Shown: positions 17,214 through 26,502 of the stretch, piece by piece
Layout of the letters: the number at the start of each line of letters is the position of its first letter
Numbering within the stretch: position 1 is the first letter of the stretch
Assembly: GCA_000817115.1 (NCBI GenBank)
Contig: JUEO01000011.1
Span: 1 to 36,353, forward strand
DNA from: a marine actinobacterium MedAcidi-G2B
Lineage (GTDB): Bacteria > Actinomycetota > Acidimicrobiia > Acidimicrobiales > MedAcidi-G1
Length of the DNA: 36,353 nt
Direction of reading: 5' to 3'
The notes under the pieces: generated by a model
Told to the model about the DNA's origin: nothing
Databases searched by the model: none
What the model saw: only the letters and a program-made list of their open reading frames with translations
Translations under genes and position numbers: made by a program

Positions 17214-18578
17214 ATGGAGCATCAACGACTAGTTGAATTAGCAGAAGCTCATCTCTGGGGTCACTTCACGGCAATAAATAACAATGTTGACGGAATGCGG
17301 ATTCTGGAGAGGGGCGATGGATGCTATTTATGGGATACCGAAGGCAACCGCTACTTCGATGGACTAGCTGGACTTTTCTTAAGCCAACTCGGGCATGGTC
17401 GTCCAGAACTAGCAAAAGCTGCTGGAGATCAAGCCGCTATTCTCGGATATTTCCCTATTTGGACTTACGGCCATCCAACAGCCATTGAACTCGCCGCCAA
17501 ATTAGCAGAACTAGCTCCTGGTGACCTCAATCGAGTTTTCTTCACCACAGGTGGATCAGAAGCTGTTGAATCAGCATGGAAACTTGCCCGACAATACTTC
17601 AAACTCAAAGGGCAACCAGAACGAACCAAAGTCATTAGCCGTAACCTTGCCTACCACGGAACCACCATGGGTGCCTTATCAATTACCGGGCTTGAATCAA
17701 TCAAAACAATGTTTGAACCTCTTGTGCCCGGTGCGATAAAAGTACCAGAAACAAATCATTATCGATGCCCAACCTGTCAAGACGAACCCCACTGCTCACT
17801 CCACGCAGCTGACGCGATAGAAGAAGCAATCCTTGCTGAAGGACCAGAAACAATCGCCGCAATTTTCCTAGAACCAGTACAAAATGCTGGAGGATGTTTT
17901 GAACCTCCACCCGGCTATTTTCAACGAGTGCGAGAAATTTGCGATCAATACGGGGTCTTACTTGTATCTGACGAAGTGATCTGCGCCTACGGTCGTCTCG
18001 GCTACATGTTCGGATGTGAAAAATTTGGTTACCACCCCGACATAATCACAACAGCTAAAGGTTTGACATCGGGGTATGCCCCACTTGGAGCAATGCTGGT
18101 AAGCGACAAGATCGCAGAACCTTTTGTCGGCACCGGCGAATCCTTTCTCCACGGAATTACCTTCGCAGGGCACCCAGTGAGTTGTGCTGTTGCTCTGGCA
18201 AACCTTGAAATATTCGAAAATGAGAAAATAATCGAACATGTTCAAACCAACGAGACAGCCTTTCGAGCCGCATTAGACAACCTTGCAGACCTGCCAATTG
18301 TTGGCGATATTAGAGGCACCGGCTACTTCTACGGAATTGAACTAGTCAAAGACAGCACCACTCGCGAGTCATTTAATGCTGAGGAAAGAGAGCATCTTCT
18401 CAGAGGTTTCCTTTCAAATCGACTCCTAGAACTCGGCATGATCTGCCGAGCCGACGACCGAGGCGAACCTGTCATACAGCTTTCCCCACCTCTTATTGCT
18501 GGTGAGGAAGAATTTGAATTCATTAACTCAACACTTCGCCAAGTGCTTACTGAAGCAATGGCTGAGATGGGTAACTAG
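17214..18578 (+). CDS. Class III aminotransferase, putrescine/diamine:pyruvate type
   Basis: 454 residues, PLP enzyme of the omega-transaminase group. Visible are FTTGGSEAVESAWKLARQY (PLP phosphate-binding), AYHGTTMGALSITG, FLEPVQNAGG, LVSDEVICAYGRLG, and the Schiff-base lysine K282 in TTAKGLTSGYAPLGA. An insertion with NHYRCPTCQDEPHC is shared with a known actinobacterial and pseudomonad subgroup close to SpuC-like enzymes. It would move the terminal amino group of putrescine, cadaverine or beta-alanine to pyruvate, giving an aldehyde. It directly follows potD on the same strand, which supports a polyamine substrate. A taurine or beta-alanine aminotransferase cannot be excluded. Confidence 0.88.
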   Translation: MEHQRLVELAEAHLWGHFTAINNNVDGMRILERGDGCYLWDTEGNRYFDGLAGLFLSQLGHGRPELAKAAGDQAAILGYFPIWTYGHPTAIELAAKLAELAPGDLNRVFFTTGGSEAVESAWKLARQYFKLKGQPERTKVISRNLAYHGTTMGALSITGLESIKTMFEPLVPGAIKVPETNHYRCPTCQDEPHCSLHAADAIEEAILAEGPETIAAIFLEPVQNAGGCFEPPPGYFQRVREICDQYGVLLVSDEVICAYGRLGYMFGCEKFGYHPDIITTAKGLTSGYAPLGAMLVSDKIAEPFVGTGESFLHGITFAGHPVSCAVALANLEIFENEKIIEHVQTNETAFRAALDNLADLPIVGDIRGTGYFYGIELVKDSTTRESFNAEEREHLLRGFLSNRLLELGMICRADDRGEPVIQLSPPLIAGEEEFEFINSTLRQVLTEAMAEMGN

Positions 18579-18608
18579 CCCCAAAATCAAATGTATTTTT
18601 AATACAAT

Positions 18609-19814
18609 TTATTTGAGAGCACTCTCCATAGTGTCCAGAAGTCGCCCAATTTCATCATCAGTGATGACGAGGGGCGGACATATTGCAAGACAGGTACCGA
18701 TAGGTCGAACGATTACACCATTTTTTAACATTTCGTTCCGGGTTGGAACAGAATCATGACCGAGTTCTGCAGCATAAACTGCACCCATCCCTCTCCAAGA
18801 TTGAATTAGTCCATCAGAGGCAAGAGCAGCTAGACCTTCAGCAAGCTTCTCACCGACATGGTTCGCTCGTTCTGGAAGACCTTCTTCTGTCATGATTTCT
18901 AAATTCGCAATTCCTGCAGCACAAGAAGCATGATGCCCAGAATAGGTATAACCAGTTCTTAACAAGAATTCTGGCTTCTCCAACTCAGTGCAGATATCAC
19001 GAGAAACGATGACACCAGATAAAGGAAGGTAGCCGGAGGTCACTCCTTTAGCGAAAGTCATCAAGTCAGGAGTGACTCCAAAAGTTTGAGCGCCAAACCA
19101 ATTACCAGTACGACCAAAGCCACAAATCACTTCATCAAATATCAATAACGCTCCATGCTGATCGCAAAGACGGCGTAATCCTTCCAAATAACCATCAACA
19201 GGTGGGTGAACTCCGCCTGCACCTTGAACTGGTTCAGTTAAAACTGCTGCGATTCGATCACCATGTTCTGCAAAAATTTGTGCTGCTGCTTCTAAATCAT
19301 CATGGGGTACTTCAATGAAATGCGGAACGAGATCTCCCCACCCTTCTCGGTTAGGGGCAATTCCTTGAGCGGAAGTCCCGCCAAAGTTCGTGCCGTGATA
19401 TCCATTTGTTCTTTTTACAATGATTTGTCTTTCAGCTTGACCGCGTTGTTGCATGACGACACGAGCAATCTTTAACACGGTGTCGATTGCTTCAGACCCA
19501 GAAGAACCAAGAAAAACACGACCATCTGGATGAGGGGATCGCTCAACAATCATTTCAGTGATTCGCTCAGCGGGACTATTGGTGAATGGTGGGAAAGTGT
19601 TGTATGCGTGAATTTGAGACATCTGGTTGGTAACAGCTTCCACTATTTTTGTTCGCCCATAACCAACTTGACATAACCAAAGGTTCGCCAAACCATCTAC
19701 GTAGTCTTTACCTGAGTCGTCAAAGACGATAGAGCCTTCTCCGCGTACAATGTTGACGTAGTCGCTTGCTGTTTGTTCTGGAAGTGAGAATGGATGAAGT
19801 AGAGAGTTGCTCAT
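18609..19814 (-). CDS. Class III aminotransferase (second copy, ureohydrolase operon)
   Basis: 401 residues. PLP motifs are FLGSSGSEAIDTVLKIARV, GYHGTNFGG, LTEPVQGAGG, LIFDEVICGFGRTG, and the lysine K256 in TFAKGVTSGYLPLSG. It is clearly a different subgroup from the neighbouring aminotransferase: shorter, without the Cys-rich insertion. The start overlaps the MFS transporter stop by 4 bp (ATGA), so it is the third gene of a ureohydrolase-MFS-aminotransferase operon. A sensible role is transamination of the amine released by the ureohydrolase, for example 4-aminobutyrate or putrescine; this is inference. Confidence 0.87.
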   Translation of the reverse strand: MSNSLLHPFSLPEQTASDYVNIVRGEGSIVFDDSGKDYVDGLANLWLCQVGYGRTKIVEAVTNQMSQIHAYNTFPPFTNSPAERITEMIVERSPHPDGRVFLGSSGSEAIDTVLKIARVVMQQRGQAERQIIVKRTNGYHGTNFGGTSAQGIAPNREGWGDLVPHFIEVPHDDLEAAAQIFAEHGDRIAAVLTEPVQGAGGVHPPVDGYLEGLRRLCDQHGALLIFDEVICGFGRTGNWFGAQTFGVTPDLMTFAKGVTSGYLPLSGVIVSRDICTELEKPEFLLRTGYTYSGHHASCAAGIANLEIMTEEGLPERANHVGEKLAEGLAALASDGLIQSWRGMGAVYAAELGHDSVPTRNEMLKNGVIVRPIGTCLAICPPLVITDDEIGRLLDTMESALK

Positions 19815-21013
19815 TCGAAAGGTCTCCTTAATTTTTCGATAGGTACTCCTGGACGCACCGGTTTAAGATCTTCTGGCTTAGTAAGTATGTATCCCAGTAT
19901 TAATAAGATCATCATAGAAAATGCTGTAATAAGCCAAGCCAAGGTGTCCCCATACGAACTATAAATTGCGGCCAGTGTGAGAGAGGCTACGGCCCCAGTG
20001 CCTACTTCAACTGCAGTCATCAAACCTTGCGCAGCAGCTTGACGATCTTCAGGCACTGCTGCAGAGACAAGCATGGAAGCAGCAGAAAAACCAAAACCTT
20101 CTAAAATTCCACTGAAAAAAGCAAGGCCGATCAAAATCCCTAAGCCAGGAACTAATCCATAGAACAAAACAACTACAGCGTGGATAATCCATATAGAAAC
20201 GGACCATCGGCGCGCTCCATATTTTTGAGCCAAAGTCCCTCCAAGTGGAGATAAAACGGCAATAGGTAAAGCAACAATAGTGAGAGATAAGCCAATAAAG
20301 GATTGAGAGGCTCCACGATGATCTAGTTCAAGCACCCATATCGCTTCAAAGGCGCCAATTAGAACAAACATTGCCATAGTGATCAGAAGAGCTCCGTTTA
20401 AACGTTTAATACGGAGAAGACCATTTAACCCTTTTCTTGCTTCATCTTTTTCTGCTGTATCTGGTTGAACCTTGAACGTTGTTGGAAGTAAAACAAACAA
20501 GAGGACCGAAATACCTATAAAAGCAAATCGCCAACTTACTAACGCTGTGAGAGCAGTTACAACAAGTGGAGCGGTCATGAAACCACCCATGTCGGCAGCC
20601 CCCATACGCCCCAAATTCCGTCCGATGTGTTTAGGATCAGCAACAATGACGGTACGTTTCGCCGCCGGATACGCGCTACCAAGTGCAAGGCCATACGCTC
20701 CACGCCCAACTAAATAGTGCCAAAGGTCCTGTCCGATAGAAAGAGTGATTAGAGATAAAATTCCCAGTATTAAAGCGGAACGCAACATCAATGGAGCGTG
20801 CCCGCGATCAGCCATAGGCGCAGTTACTAAACTGGCTACGAAAGCGGCAGCGAAGCCGCATGAAATAGTCATCCCAATATCAAAGTCAGAAAAACCCAGA
20901 TCGTTTTTTAATTCAGCGACCAGAGCAACGATGCCACCGAGACCAACAGACATTCCATAAAGAATGCAGTAGTACGGAAATAGTTTGGTCTCATTTTGAG
21001 TCGTTTGATTCAT
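19811..21013 (-). CDS. MFS transporter
   Basis: 400 residues with about twelve hydrophobic segments in two halves. The MFS signature lies after helix 2 (APMADRGHAPLML), and the helix 4-5 region reads GLALGSAYPAAKRTVI. The central loop (about 190-205) is charged, as usual. Its ATG directly abuts the ureohydrolase stop codon (TAGATG), and its end overlaps the aminotransferase start, so the three are translationally coupled. The context suggests uptake of a guanidino or amino compound, or export of a product. The substrate cannot be told from the sequence. Confidence 0.87.
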   Translation of the reverse strand: MNQTTQNETKLFPYYCILYGMSVGLGGIVALVAELKNDLGFSDFDIGMTISCGFAAAFVASLVTAPMADRGHAPLMLRSALILGILSLITLSIGQDLWHYLVGRGAYGLALGSAYPAAKRTVIVADPKHIGRNLGRMGAADMGGFMTAPLVVTALTALVSWRFAFIGISVLLFVLLPTTFKVQPDTAEKDEARKGLNGLLRIKRLNGALLITMAMFVLIGAFEAIWVLELDHRGASQSFIGLSLTIVALPIAVLSPLGGTLAQKYGARRWSVSIWIIHAVVVLFYGLVPGLGILIGLAFFSGILEGFGFSAASMLVSAAVPEDRQAAAQGLMTAVEVGTGAVASLTLAAIYSSYGDTLAWLITAFSMMILLILGYILTKPEDLKPVRPGVPIEKLRRPFE

Positions 21014-21970
21014 CTAATCTCGATTATTTACACCTGGCAGCACACAAAGCATTTCATATACAAGGTTTGCTGCCGTCAAACTCGTTAATCCACTAACGTC
21101 ATAAATAGGAGCGACTTCAACAAGGTCGCACCCCACTAAATCCAATCCTTTACATCCACGAATTATTTCAAGCCCTTGCGGCACTGTTAAACCACCAATT
21201 TCCGGTGTTCCCGTCCCAGGAGCAAATGACGGATCAAGACCATCAATATCAAAACTCAAGTAAACGGGACCTTCGCCGAGTTGGTCCCGTACTTCGTTCA
21301 TTAACGGAGTGAGGCTTTTTCCCCAACACTCTTCTGCCTGCACAACCCTGAAACCTTGCTCGCGTGACCAGTCAAAATCGTCGGCTGCATAGCCAGTTCC
21401 GCGCACTCCAATTTGAGCCACTCGATTCGTATCTAACAAGCCTTCTTCAACTGCTCGACGAAACGGTGTTCCATGAGCAACCTTTGCCCCAAACATCGTG
21501 TCGTTAATATCTGTATGCGCGTCAACATGGATTAATCCAACTGGACCATGTTTTTTTGCCATTGCCCGCAAAATTGGCAGCACAATGGTGTGATCACCAC
21601 CTAAAGAAGCAGTAATTACATCATGGGTTAACAACTCAATGAAATGATCTTCTATTTGTTCTACTGCGGCAGATAAATCAAATGGACTAGAAGCAACGTC
21701 GCCAGTGTCATCAATTTTTAAACTGTCAAATGGCGCAGCTCGTGTTGCCATGTTGTAGGGACGAAGAAGTACAGACTCGTCACGAATCCCACGTGGCCCA
21801 AAACGTGCGCCTGGACGGTTTGAGGTCCCAATATCAAAAGGAACGCCAACAACGGCTACGTCTAAATCACTGAGACTGGTATTTCCTGGAAGGCGCATAA
21901 ATGTAGCGATGCCCCCGAATCGCGGCATTTGGTTTCCCCCGAGAGGCTGAGGATTCGAATTTTCAACCAT
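21014..21970 (-). CDS. Agmatinase-family ureohydrolase
   Basis: I start at the ATG at 21970 (318 residues, MVENSNPQPLGG). It has an AAGGAAAATA ribosome site, and the frame up to 22081 would run into the divergent acyl-CoA dehydrogenase. Metal ligands of the arginase/agmatinase fold are all present: H127 in GGDHTI, D150, H152 and D154 in HVDAHTDI, and D241 and D243 in SFDIDGLDPSFAPG. Length and the PRFGGIATFMRLP start fit agmatinase, guanidinobutyrase and related enzymes. The reaction is removal of urea from a guanidino compound. Agmatine to putrescine would feed the polyamine genes nearby. 4-guanidinobutyrate to GABA fits the following aminotransferase equally well. Confidence 0.88.
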   Translation of the reverse strand: MVENSNPQPLGGNQMPRFGGIATFMRLPGNTSLSDLDVAVVGVPFDIGTSNRPGARFGPRGIRDESVLLRPYNMATRAAPFDSLKIDDTGDVASSPFDLSAAVEQIEDHFIELLTHDVITASLGGDHTIVLPILRAMAKKHGPVGLIHVDAHTDINDTMFGAKVAHGTPFRRAVEEGLLDTNRVAQIGVRGTGYAADDFDWSREQGFRVVQAEECWGKSLTPLMNEVRDQLGEGPVYLSFDIDGLDPSFAPGTGTPEIGGLTVPQGLEIIRGCKGLDLVGCDLVEVAPIYDVSGLTSLTAANLVYEMLCVLPGVNNRD

Positions 21971-22057
21971 TATTTTCCTTAAATTTCCATTTCCCAATAG
22001 ATCCATCATCCTAGTTCCAGCCAAGCAAAGAATAAGTTTCTGTGACAAGATCGTCTT

Positions 22058-23197
22058 ATGTTGGAATTCACTGATGAACAAGAATCATTTCGTTCTGTTG
22101 TGAGAGAATTTGCTGAATCCGAAATAAGACCTTACGCAGAAGAATGGGATCGTGAACACAAATTCCCAACACCTACTGTTCAAGCAATGGGAGAACTTGG
22201 CTTATTTGGGCTCATGTTCTCGGAAGAGTGGGGCGGAGCTGACGCCGGTCTAATCACACAATGCTTAGCTATTGAAGAAATAGGTCGAGTAGATCAGTCC
22301 ATGGGAATCACCCTTGAAGCAGCAGTATCACTTGGCGCTCGACCAATAGCTGAATACGGAACAGACGATCAGAAAACGCAATGGTTGCCAGATTTGGTTT
22401 CTGGGCAACGGCTTGCTGCGTTTGGATTGACAGAACCAGATGGAGGTTCAGATGCTGGCGCTACGGCCACACGAGCTGAACTGGAAAAAGATGATTGGGT
22501 TATCAATGGCTCAAAAACATTTATAACTAATTCAGGTACGGATATTACGTCATTGATTACGGCCACAGCTCAAACAGAAGAAGGTATTTCCTCAATAATT
22601 ATTCCTTCAAACACTGAAGGGCTCATAGTGGAGCCGCCTTACAGAAAGATGGGGTGGCATGCTTCGGACACACATGGGTTAATTTTTCAGGATTGTCGAG
22701 TGCCTAAGGCGAACATTCTTGGCAAACCTGGTCGTGGTTTTGCTCAGTTCCTTTCAACGCTAGATGATGGGAGAGTAGCGATTGCTGCGCTTGCGGTAGG
22801 GCTGATTGCTGCTTGCCTTGAAGAGTGTGTGACTTACGCCAATGAACGTAACGCATTTGGTAAACCTATTGGCTCTTATCAAGCAGTTGCATTTAAGTGT
22901 GCCGATATGGCTACATCTTTAGAAACAGCGAGACTCGCTACTTACCATGCTGCTGGGTTGCGTGATGCAGGAAAACCGTTTAAACGAGAAGCCGCTATTG
23001 CGAAACTTCATGCAACGGAGGCTGCTGTAAGCGCGACGAGAGATGCCACTCAAATTTTTGGCGGCTACGGATTCATTGATGAGACCCCTGTTGCTCGTTA
23101 TTACCGTGATGCAAAAGTTCTTGAAATTGGTGAAGGAACTAGTGAAATACAGCGCATAGTTATCAGCAGAGAGCTTGGTTTAGGTGAACTTGGGTAG
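22058..23197 (+). CDS. Acyl-CoA dehydrogenase
   Basis: 379 residues, standard length. The two family signatures are seen: FGLTEPDGGSDAGATAT (FAD/substrate region) and QIFGGYGFIDETPVARYYRD near the end. The catalytic base is the Glu in EIGEGTSEIQR. It should oxidise a short- or branched-chain acyl-CoA, passing electrons to ETF. It starts the plus-strand block and is separated by 45 bp from the kynurenine genes, so it may or may not be in that operon. A role at the glutaryl-CoA level of the tryptophan route is possible, but it lacks specific marks for that. Confidence 0.88.
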   Translation: MLEFTDEQESFRSVVREFAESEIRPYAEEWDREHKFPTPTVQAMGELGLFGLMFSEEWGGADAGLITQCLAIEEIGRVDQSMGITLEAAVSLGARPIAEYGTDDQKTQWLPDLVSGQRLAAFGLTEPDGGSDAGATATRAELEKDDWVINGSKTFITNSGTDITSLITATAQTEEGISSIIIPSNTEGLIVEPPYRKMGWHASDTHGLIFQDCRVPKANILGKPGRGFAQFLSTLDDGRVAIAALAVGLIAACLEECVTYANERNAFGKPIGSYQAVAFKCADMATSLETARLATYHAAGLRDAGKPFKREAAIAKLHATEAAVSATRDATQIFGGYGFIDETPVARYYRDAKVLEIGEGTSEIQRIVISRELGLGELG

Positions 23198-23242
23198 TGC
23201 TGAAATGAGAAAGAACGAAATAGTTGATCCAAAGGGGAGAAG

Positions 23243-23656
23243 ATGACTGAGAATGCTGCAGTGCTTCCCGATAGGCCAGAACCTAAGGGAAGGTATCCGC
23301 ATTATCGAAGAGCAGGAGACTTCATATTTGTCTCTGGAACCACTTCTCGCCGCCCTGATAATACATATGTTGGGGCGATAGAAAATGAGTCTGGACAGGT
23401 AGAGCTTGATATAAGAGCGCAAACACGGGCGACAATAGAGAGCATTGGCAGCATCCTTAATGCAGCTGAAGCGACCCTTGAAGACGTGGTACAAATATCA
23501 ACGGTTCTTATAGACATGAAAGATTTTGAGGGGTATAACGAGGTGTATGGCGAGTTCTTTGATGAGTCAGGACCTGCTCGGACTACAGTTGGCATTAGCC
23601 AACTCCATCACCCCCATCTCCTGATCGAGATAACAGCAACCGCTTACAAGCCATAG
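23243..23656 (+). CDS. RidA/YjgF-family deaminase, probable 2-aminomuconate deaminase
   Basis: 137 residues with the RidA fold: FVSGTTSRRPDNTYVGA, then ESIGSILNAAEATLEDVVQIS, and the conserved active-site arginine in SGPARTTVGIS. General RidA proteins hydrolyse enamines/imines. A subgroup in bacterial 3-hydroxyanthranilate clusters (NbaF-like) deaminates 2-aminomuconate. The position directly before 3-hydroxyanthranilate dioxygenase and ACMS decarboxylase makes that role likely. A strong AAAGGGGAG ribosome site lies before the ATG, and 17 bp separate it from the next gene. Confidence 0.82.
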   Translation: MTENAAVLPDRPEPKGRYPHYRRAGDFIFVSGTTSRRPDNTYVGAIENESGQVELDIRAQTRATIESIGSILNAAEATLEDVVQISTVLIDMKDFEGYNEVYGEFFDESGPARTTVGISQLHHPHLLIEITATAYKP

Positions 23657-23673
23657 CCAAACTAGGGATCGCA

Positions 23674-24213
23674 ATGCCTTCAATTCATAACATGAAAGCA
23701 ATAAATATCCAAGCGTGGATAGATGAGCATCGCGAAATCTTAAAACCTCCAGTAGGCAACAAACTGATTTGGGATGACGGAGAGTTGATGGCATTTATTG
23801 TGGCCGGACCAAACGAACGAACGGATTATCACGACGATCCCGTAGATGAGTTCTTTTACCAGATTGAAGGCAACATGATTCTTCGTGTGATTGAAGAAGC
23901 AGGTCAACCTCCACTAGATATCGAAATTAAAGAAGGGGAGATATTTTTTCTCCCCGCGCACACTCGCCATTCACCGCAACGACCCGAACCTGGAAGTATC
24001 GGATTGGTAATCGAACCAGCTCGGCCTCCAGAAGGTGTTGAAGCATTTGAATGGTATTGCCCCAAGTGTTACGACCTTGTTTACCGAGTTGAAGTTGTAG
24101 TCAAATCAATCGTAGAAGACCTTCCCCCGATATTTGACGCCTTCTATAGCGATGAAGAGAAACGAACTTGCAACTCATGCGGGCATTTGCACCCTTCACG
24201 AGAGAAATCTTGA
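23674..24213 (+). CDS. nbaC: 3-hydroxyanthranilate 3,4-dioxygenase (bacterial, rubredoxin-like tail)
   Basis: 179 residues, the normal bacterial length. The cupin iron ligands are H53, E59 and H96, in YHDDPVDEFFYQ and LPAHTRHSPQRP. The C-terminal structural iron site is complete: C129-x2-C132 and C166-x2-C169, with the spacing of characterised bacterial enzymes. It cleaves the ring of 3-hydroxyanthranilate with O2 to 2-amino-3-carboxymuconate semialdehyde. The stop overlaps the TTG start of the decarboxylase gene by 4 bp, so the unstable product is passed to an enzyme made alongside it. Confidence 0.93.
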   Translation: MPSIHNMKAINIQAWIDEHREILKPPVGNKLIWDDGELMAFIVAGPNERTDYHDDPVDEFFYQIEGNMILRVIEEAGQPPLDIEIKEGEIFFLPAHTRHSPQRPEPGSIGLVIEPARPPEGVEAFEWYCPKCYDLVYRVEVVVKSIVEDLPPIFDAFYSDEEKRTCNSCGHLHPSREKS

Positions 24214-25208
24214 AAATAGATACCCACGCTCATTTTTTCCCAACTATCGGGAAGGAAGAAGCAGAATCTTTCATGTTTGCTAAGCCGCCATGGTTAAACA
24301 TCAATGGCGATGATTCAGCCATGATGATGGATGGAGATACGGAGTACCGTTTCGTGCAGTCACCTCTATGGGATCCGGTCGGTCGGCTGAAAGAGATGGA
24401 CGATAATGAAATAGACGTTCAAATTATTTCGCCCACCCCACTTCTATTCTCTTACACCTCTGATCCAAAAAATGTGGCGCGCTGGTCGGCACGAATCAAT
24501 GACTTTGGAGCAGCATCCTGTGAAGCTAACCCTCAAAGGTTGTATTCCTTATGTCAGGTTCCTCTTCAAGACTTTGACCAAGCCCGCATAGAAGTGTCTC
24601 GCTCGATGGCCGCTGGTCACGTGGGAGTACATCTTGGGACACATGTAAATGGAAGGAATTTTGACGATCCAGAAATGATTCGTTTCCTCCACTACTGTGC
24701 CACAGAGGGAATTCCAGTACTTATACATCCGTGGGACATGATGGCTCCAGAAAGAATGCCTAAATACATGCTTCAATGGCTTGTAGGTATGCCTGCTGAA
24801 ACGCATTTATCAATTCTTTCTTTAATTCTTTCTGGAGCATTTGAGCGGCTCCCAACAGATTTAAAAGTATGTTTCGCCCATGGAGGTGGGAGTTTTGCCA
24901 TGCTGCTAGGAAGACTAGACAATGCATGGCATCGCCACGAACTCGTCCGCCAAGACTGCCCGCGGCCTCCATCTGAGTATGTTGAAAGATTCAGTGTTGA
25001 TTCAGCTGTCTTTGACGACAAAACACTCCAGTTCCTTCTTGACGTAATGGGTGACGCAAGAGTCATGATGGGATCGGACTACCCGTTTCCTCTGGGAGAG
25101 ATACATCCCGGTGAAATGATTAAGAATTCAGAATTGATTGACGATGAAACTAAACAGGCTGTGTTATATGACAATGCAGCAAACTTTTTTGGGATAACAA
25201 ATGACTAA
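24210..25208 (+). CDS. nbaD: 2-amino-3-carboxymuconate-6-semialdehyde decarboxylase (ACMSD)
   Basis: I start at the TTG at 24210, giving 332 residues and MKIDTHAHFFP, which fits the ACMSD N-terminus and overlaps the previous stop as TTGA. The frame upstream to an ATG at 24168 would lie inside the dioxygenase gene. Zinc ligands are visible: the HAH pair (H6, H8), the His in LIHPWDM, the His in CFAHGGGSF, and the Asp in GSDYPFP. PERMPKYMLQWLVGMPAET is typical of ACMSD. It decarboxylates ACMS to 2-aminomuconate semialdehyde, steering carbon away from quinolinate and NAD. It overlaps kynureninase by 8 bp. Confidence 0.92.
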   Translation: MKIDTHAHFFPTIGKEEAESFMFAKPPWLNINGDDSAMMMDGDTEYRFVQSPLWDPVGRLKEMDDNEIDVQIISPTPLLFSYTSDPKNVARWSARINDFGAASCEANPQRLYSLCQVPLQDFDQARIEVSRSMAAGHVGVHLGTHVNGRNFDDPEMIRFLHYCATEGIPVLIHPWDMMAPERMPKYMLQWLVGMPAETHLSILSLILSGAFERLPTDLKVCFAHGGGSFAMLLGRLDNAWHRHELVRQDCPRPPSEYVERFSVDSAVFDDKTLQFLLDVMGDARVMMGSDYPFPLGEIHPGEMIKNSELIDDETKQAVLYDNAANFFGITND

Positions 25209-26502
25209 TACCTTTAATAATTTGCTGGAATGTGCTCAACAATTAGATCAAGAAGACCCCTTAGCTTCTCTTCGAGACGAATTCGAAATGACTGTAACTC
25301 CAAATGGTGAAGAGGAGATATATCTAGTCGGAAACTCTTTAGGGCTGCTTCCTCTATCTTCCCGAGACTATATGAATGCAGAAATGAATAAATGGGGAAG
25401 GCTCGGGGTGCGTGGACACGCAGGAACGGATCGTGAACTTGATCATCCATGGTCTTCTTATCATGAACCTATAAATGAACAAATGGCGGCGTTAACGGGG
25501 GCTAAACCCGAAGAGGTAGTAGTAATGAACGGCCTTACGGTCAACCTTCATCTCATGATGGTGACTTTTTATCGCCCGAATGAGAAAAGGTACAAAATCC
25601 TTATCGAAGGACATGCTTTTCCCTCTGATCATTTCGCCGTTGAATCTCAGATACGCCACCATGGCCTATCTTCAGAAGACGCACTTGTCATAGTGAACCC
25701 TCGCCCAGGTGAAGAACTTATCCGATATGAAGATATTGCTGCGCTAATAGAAGAACATCAAGATGAACTCGCGCTCGTTTTACTTCCTGGAATTCAGTAT
25801 TACACCGGACAAGTTTTCCCGATGGCTGACATCGTTGAACTCGGGCACCAAGCTGGAGCCATTGTCGGCTTTGACCTCGCCCATGCTGTCGGCAATATTC
25901 CTTTGGAACTACATGACTGGTCCGCAGATTTTGCAGTTTGGTGCAACTACAAATACGTCAATGGTGGTCCAGGAGCTATAGCTGGATGTTTTGTTCATGA
26001 ACAGCATCTCAACAAACCAGACATCAACCGATTTGAAGGATGGTGGGGAACAAATACGAAAACCAGGTTCGAGATGGAAACCGTATTTGATCCAATTCCC
26101 ACGGTGGATGCATGGCAACTTTCTTGTTCCTCTGTATTGTCCATGGTCCCTATACGAGCAGCATTAAATGTTTTTGATCTCGCTGGAGGTATGACGCCGT
26201 TAAGGGAAAAAAGTGAGAAACAAATCCAATATTTAGATTTTCTTTTAGAAGAAAACCTTTCAGCTGAAATAGAAGTTATTACTCCGAAGGATTTACAAGA
26301 ACGCGGATGCCAGTTCTCTCTACGTGTCATAGCGCAAGGTAAAGAAGGCCAAGCCGTTTTCCACGAACTTGAAGAATCTGGAGTTTCATGTGACTGGAGG
26401 TATCCCGATGTGATACGAATCGCTCCTGTCCCTCTTTACAATTCCTTTACTGATATCTTTCGTTTCGTGGAAATATTAAAAAGAATTTTAAGGCCCGAAT
26501 GA
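25201..26502 (+). CDS. kynU: Kynureninase
   Basis: 433 residues, PLP enzyme. Motifs: YLVGNSLGLLP near the N-terminus, HPWSSYHEPI, GFDLAHAVGNIPLELHDW with the PLP-binding Asp, and the Schiff-base lysine K251 in CNYKYVNGGPG. It cleaves kynurenine to anthranilate plus alanine, or 3-hydroxykynurenine to 3-hydroxyanthranilate plus alanine. With the dioxygenase in the same operon, the 3-hydroxy substrate is the likely one. Neither kynurenine monooxygenase nor tryptophan dioxygenase is in this window. The start overlaps the ACMSD stop, and the end overlaps the methyltransferase start (ATGA). Confidence 0.93.
   Translation: MTNTFNNLLECAQQLDQEDPLASLRDEFEMTVTPNGEEEIYLVGNSLGLLPLSSRDYMNAEMNKWGRLGVRGHAGTDRELDHPWSSYHEPINEQMAALTGAKPEEVVVMNGLTVNLHLMMVTFYRPNEKRYKILIEGHAFPSDHFAVESQIRHHGLSSEDALVIVNPRPGEELIRYEDIAALIEEHQDELALVLLPGIQYYTGQVFPMADIVELGHQAGAIVGFDLAHAVGNIPLELHDWSADFAVWCNYKYVNGGPGAIAGCFVHEQHLNKPDINRFEGWWGTNTKTRFEMETVFDPIPTVDAWQLSCSSVLSMVPIRAALNVFDLAGGMTPLREKSEKQIQYLDFLLEENLSAEIEVITPKDLQERGCQFSLRVIAQGKEGQAVFHELEESGVSCDWRYPDVIRIAPVPLYNSFTDIFRFVEILKRILRPE

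Noticed and set aside
18589-18610. AT-only hairpin (TGTATT/AATACA region) between the two convergent aminotransferases
   Set aside because: The stem is weak and has only A-T pairs; too poor to call a terminator.
21971-22081. Longer ureohydrolase start at 22081
   Set aside because: It would overlap the divergent acyl-CoA dehydrogenase; the ATG at 21970 has a good ribosome site and the expected N-terminus.
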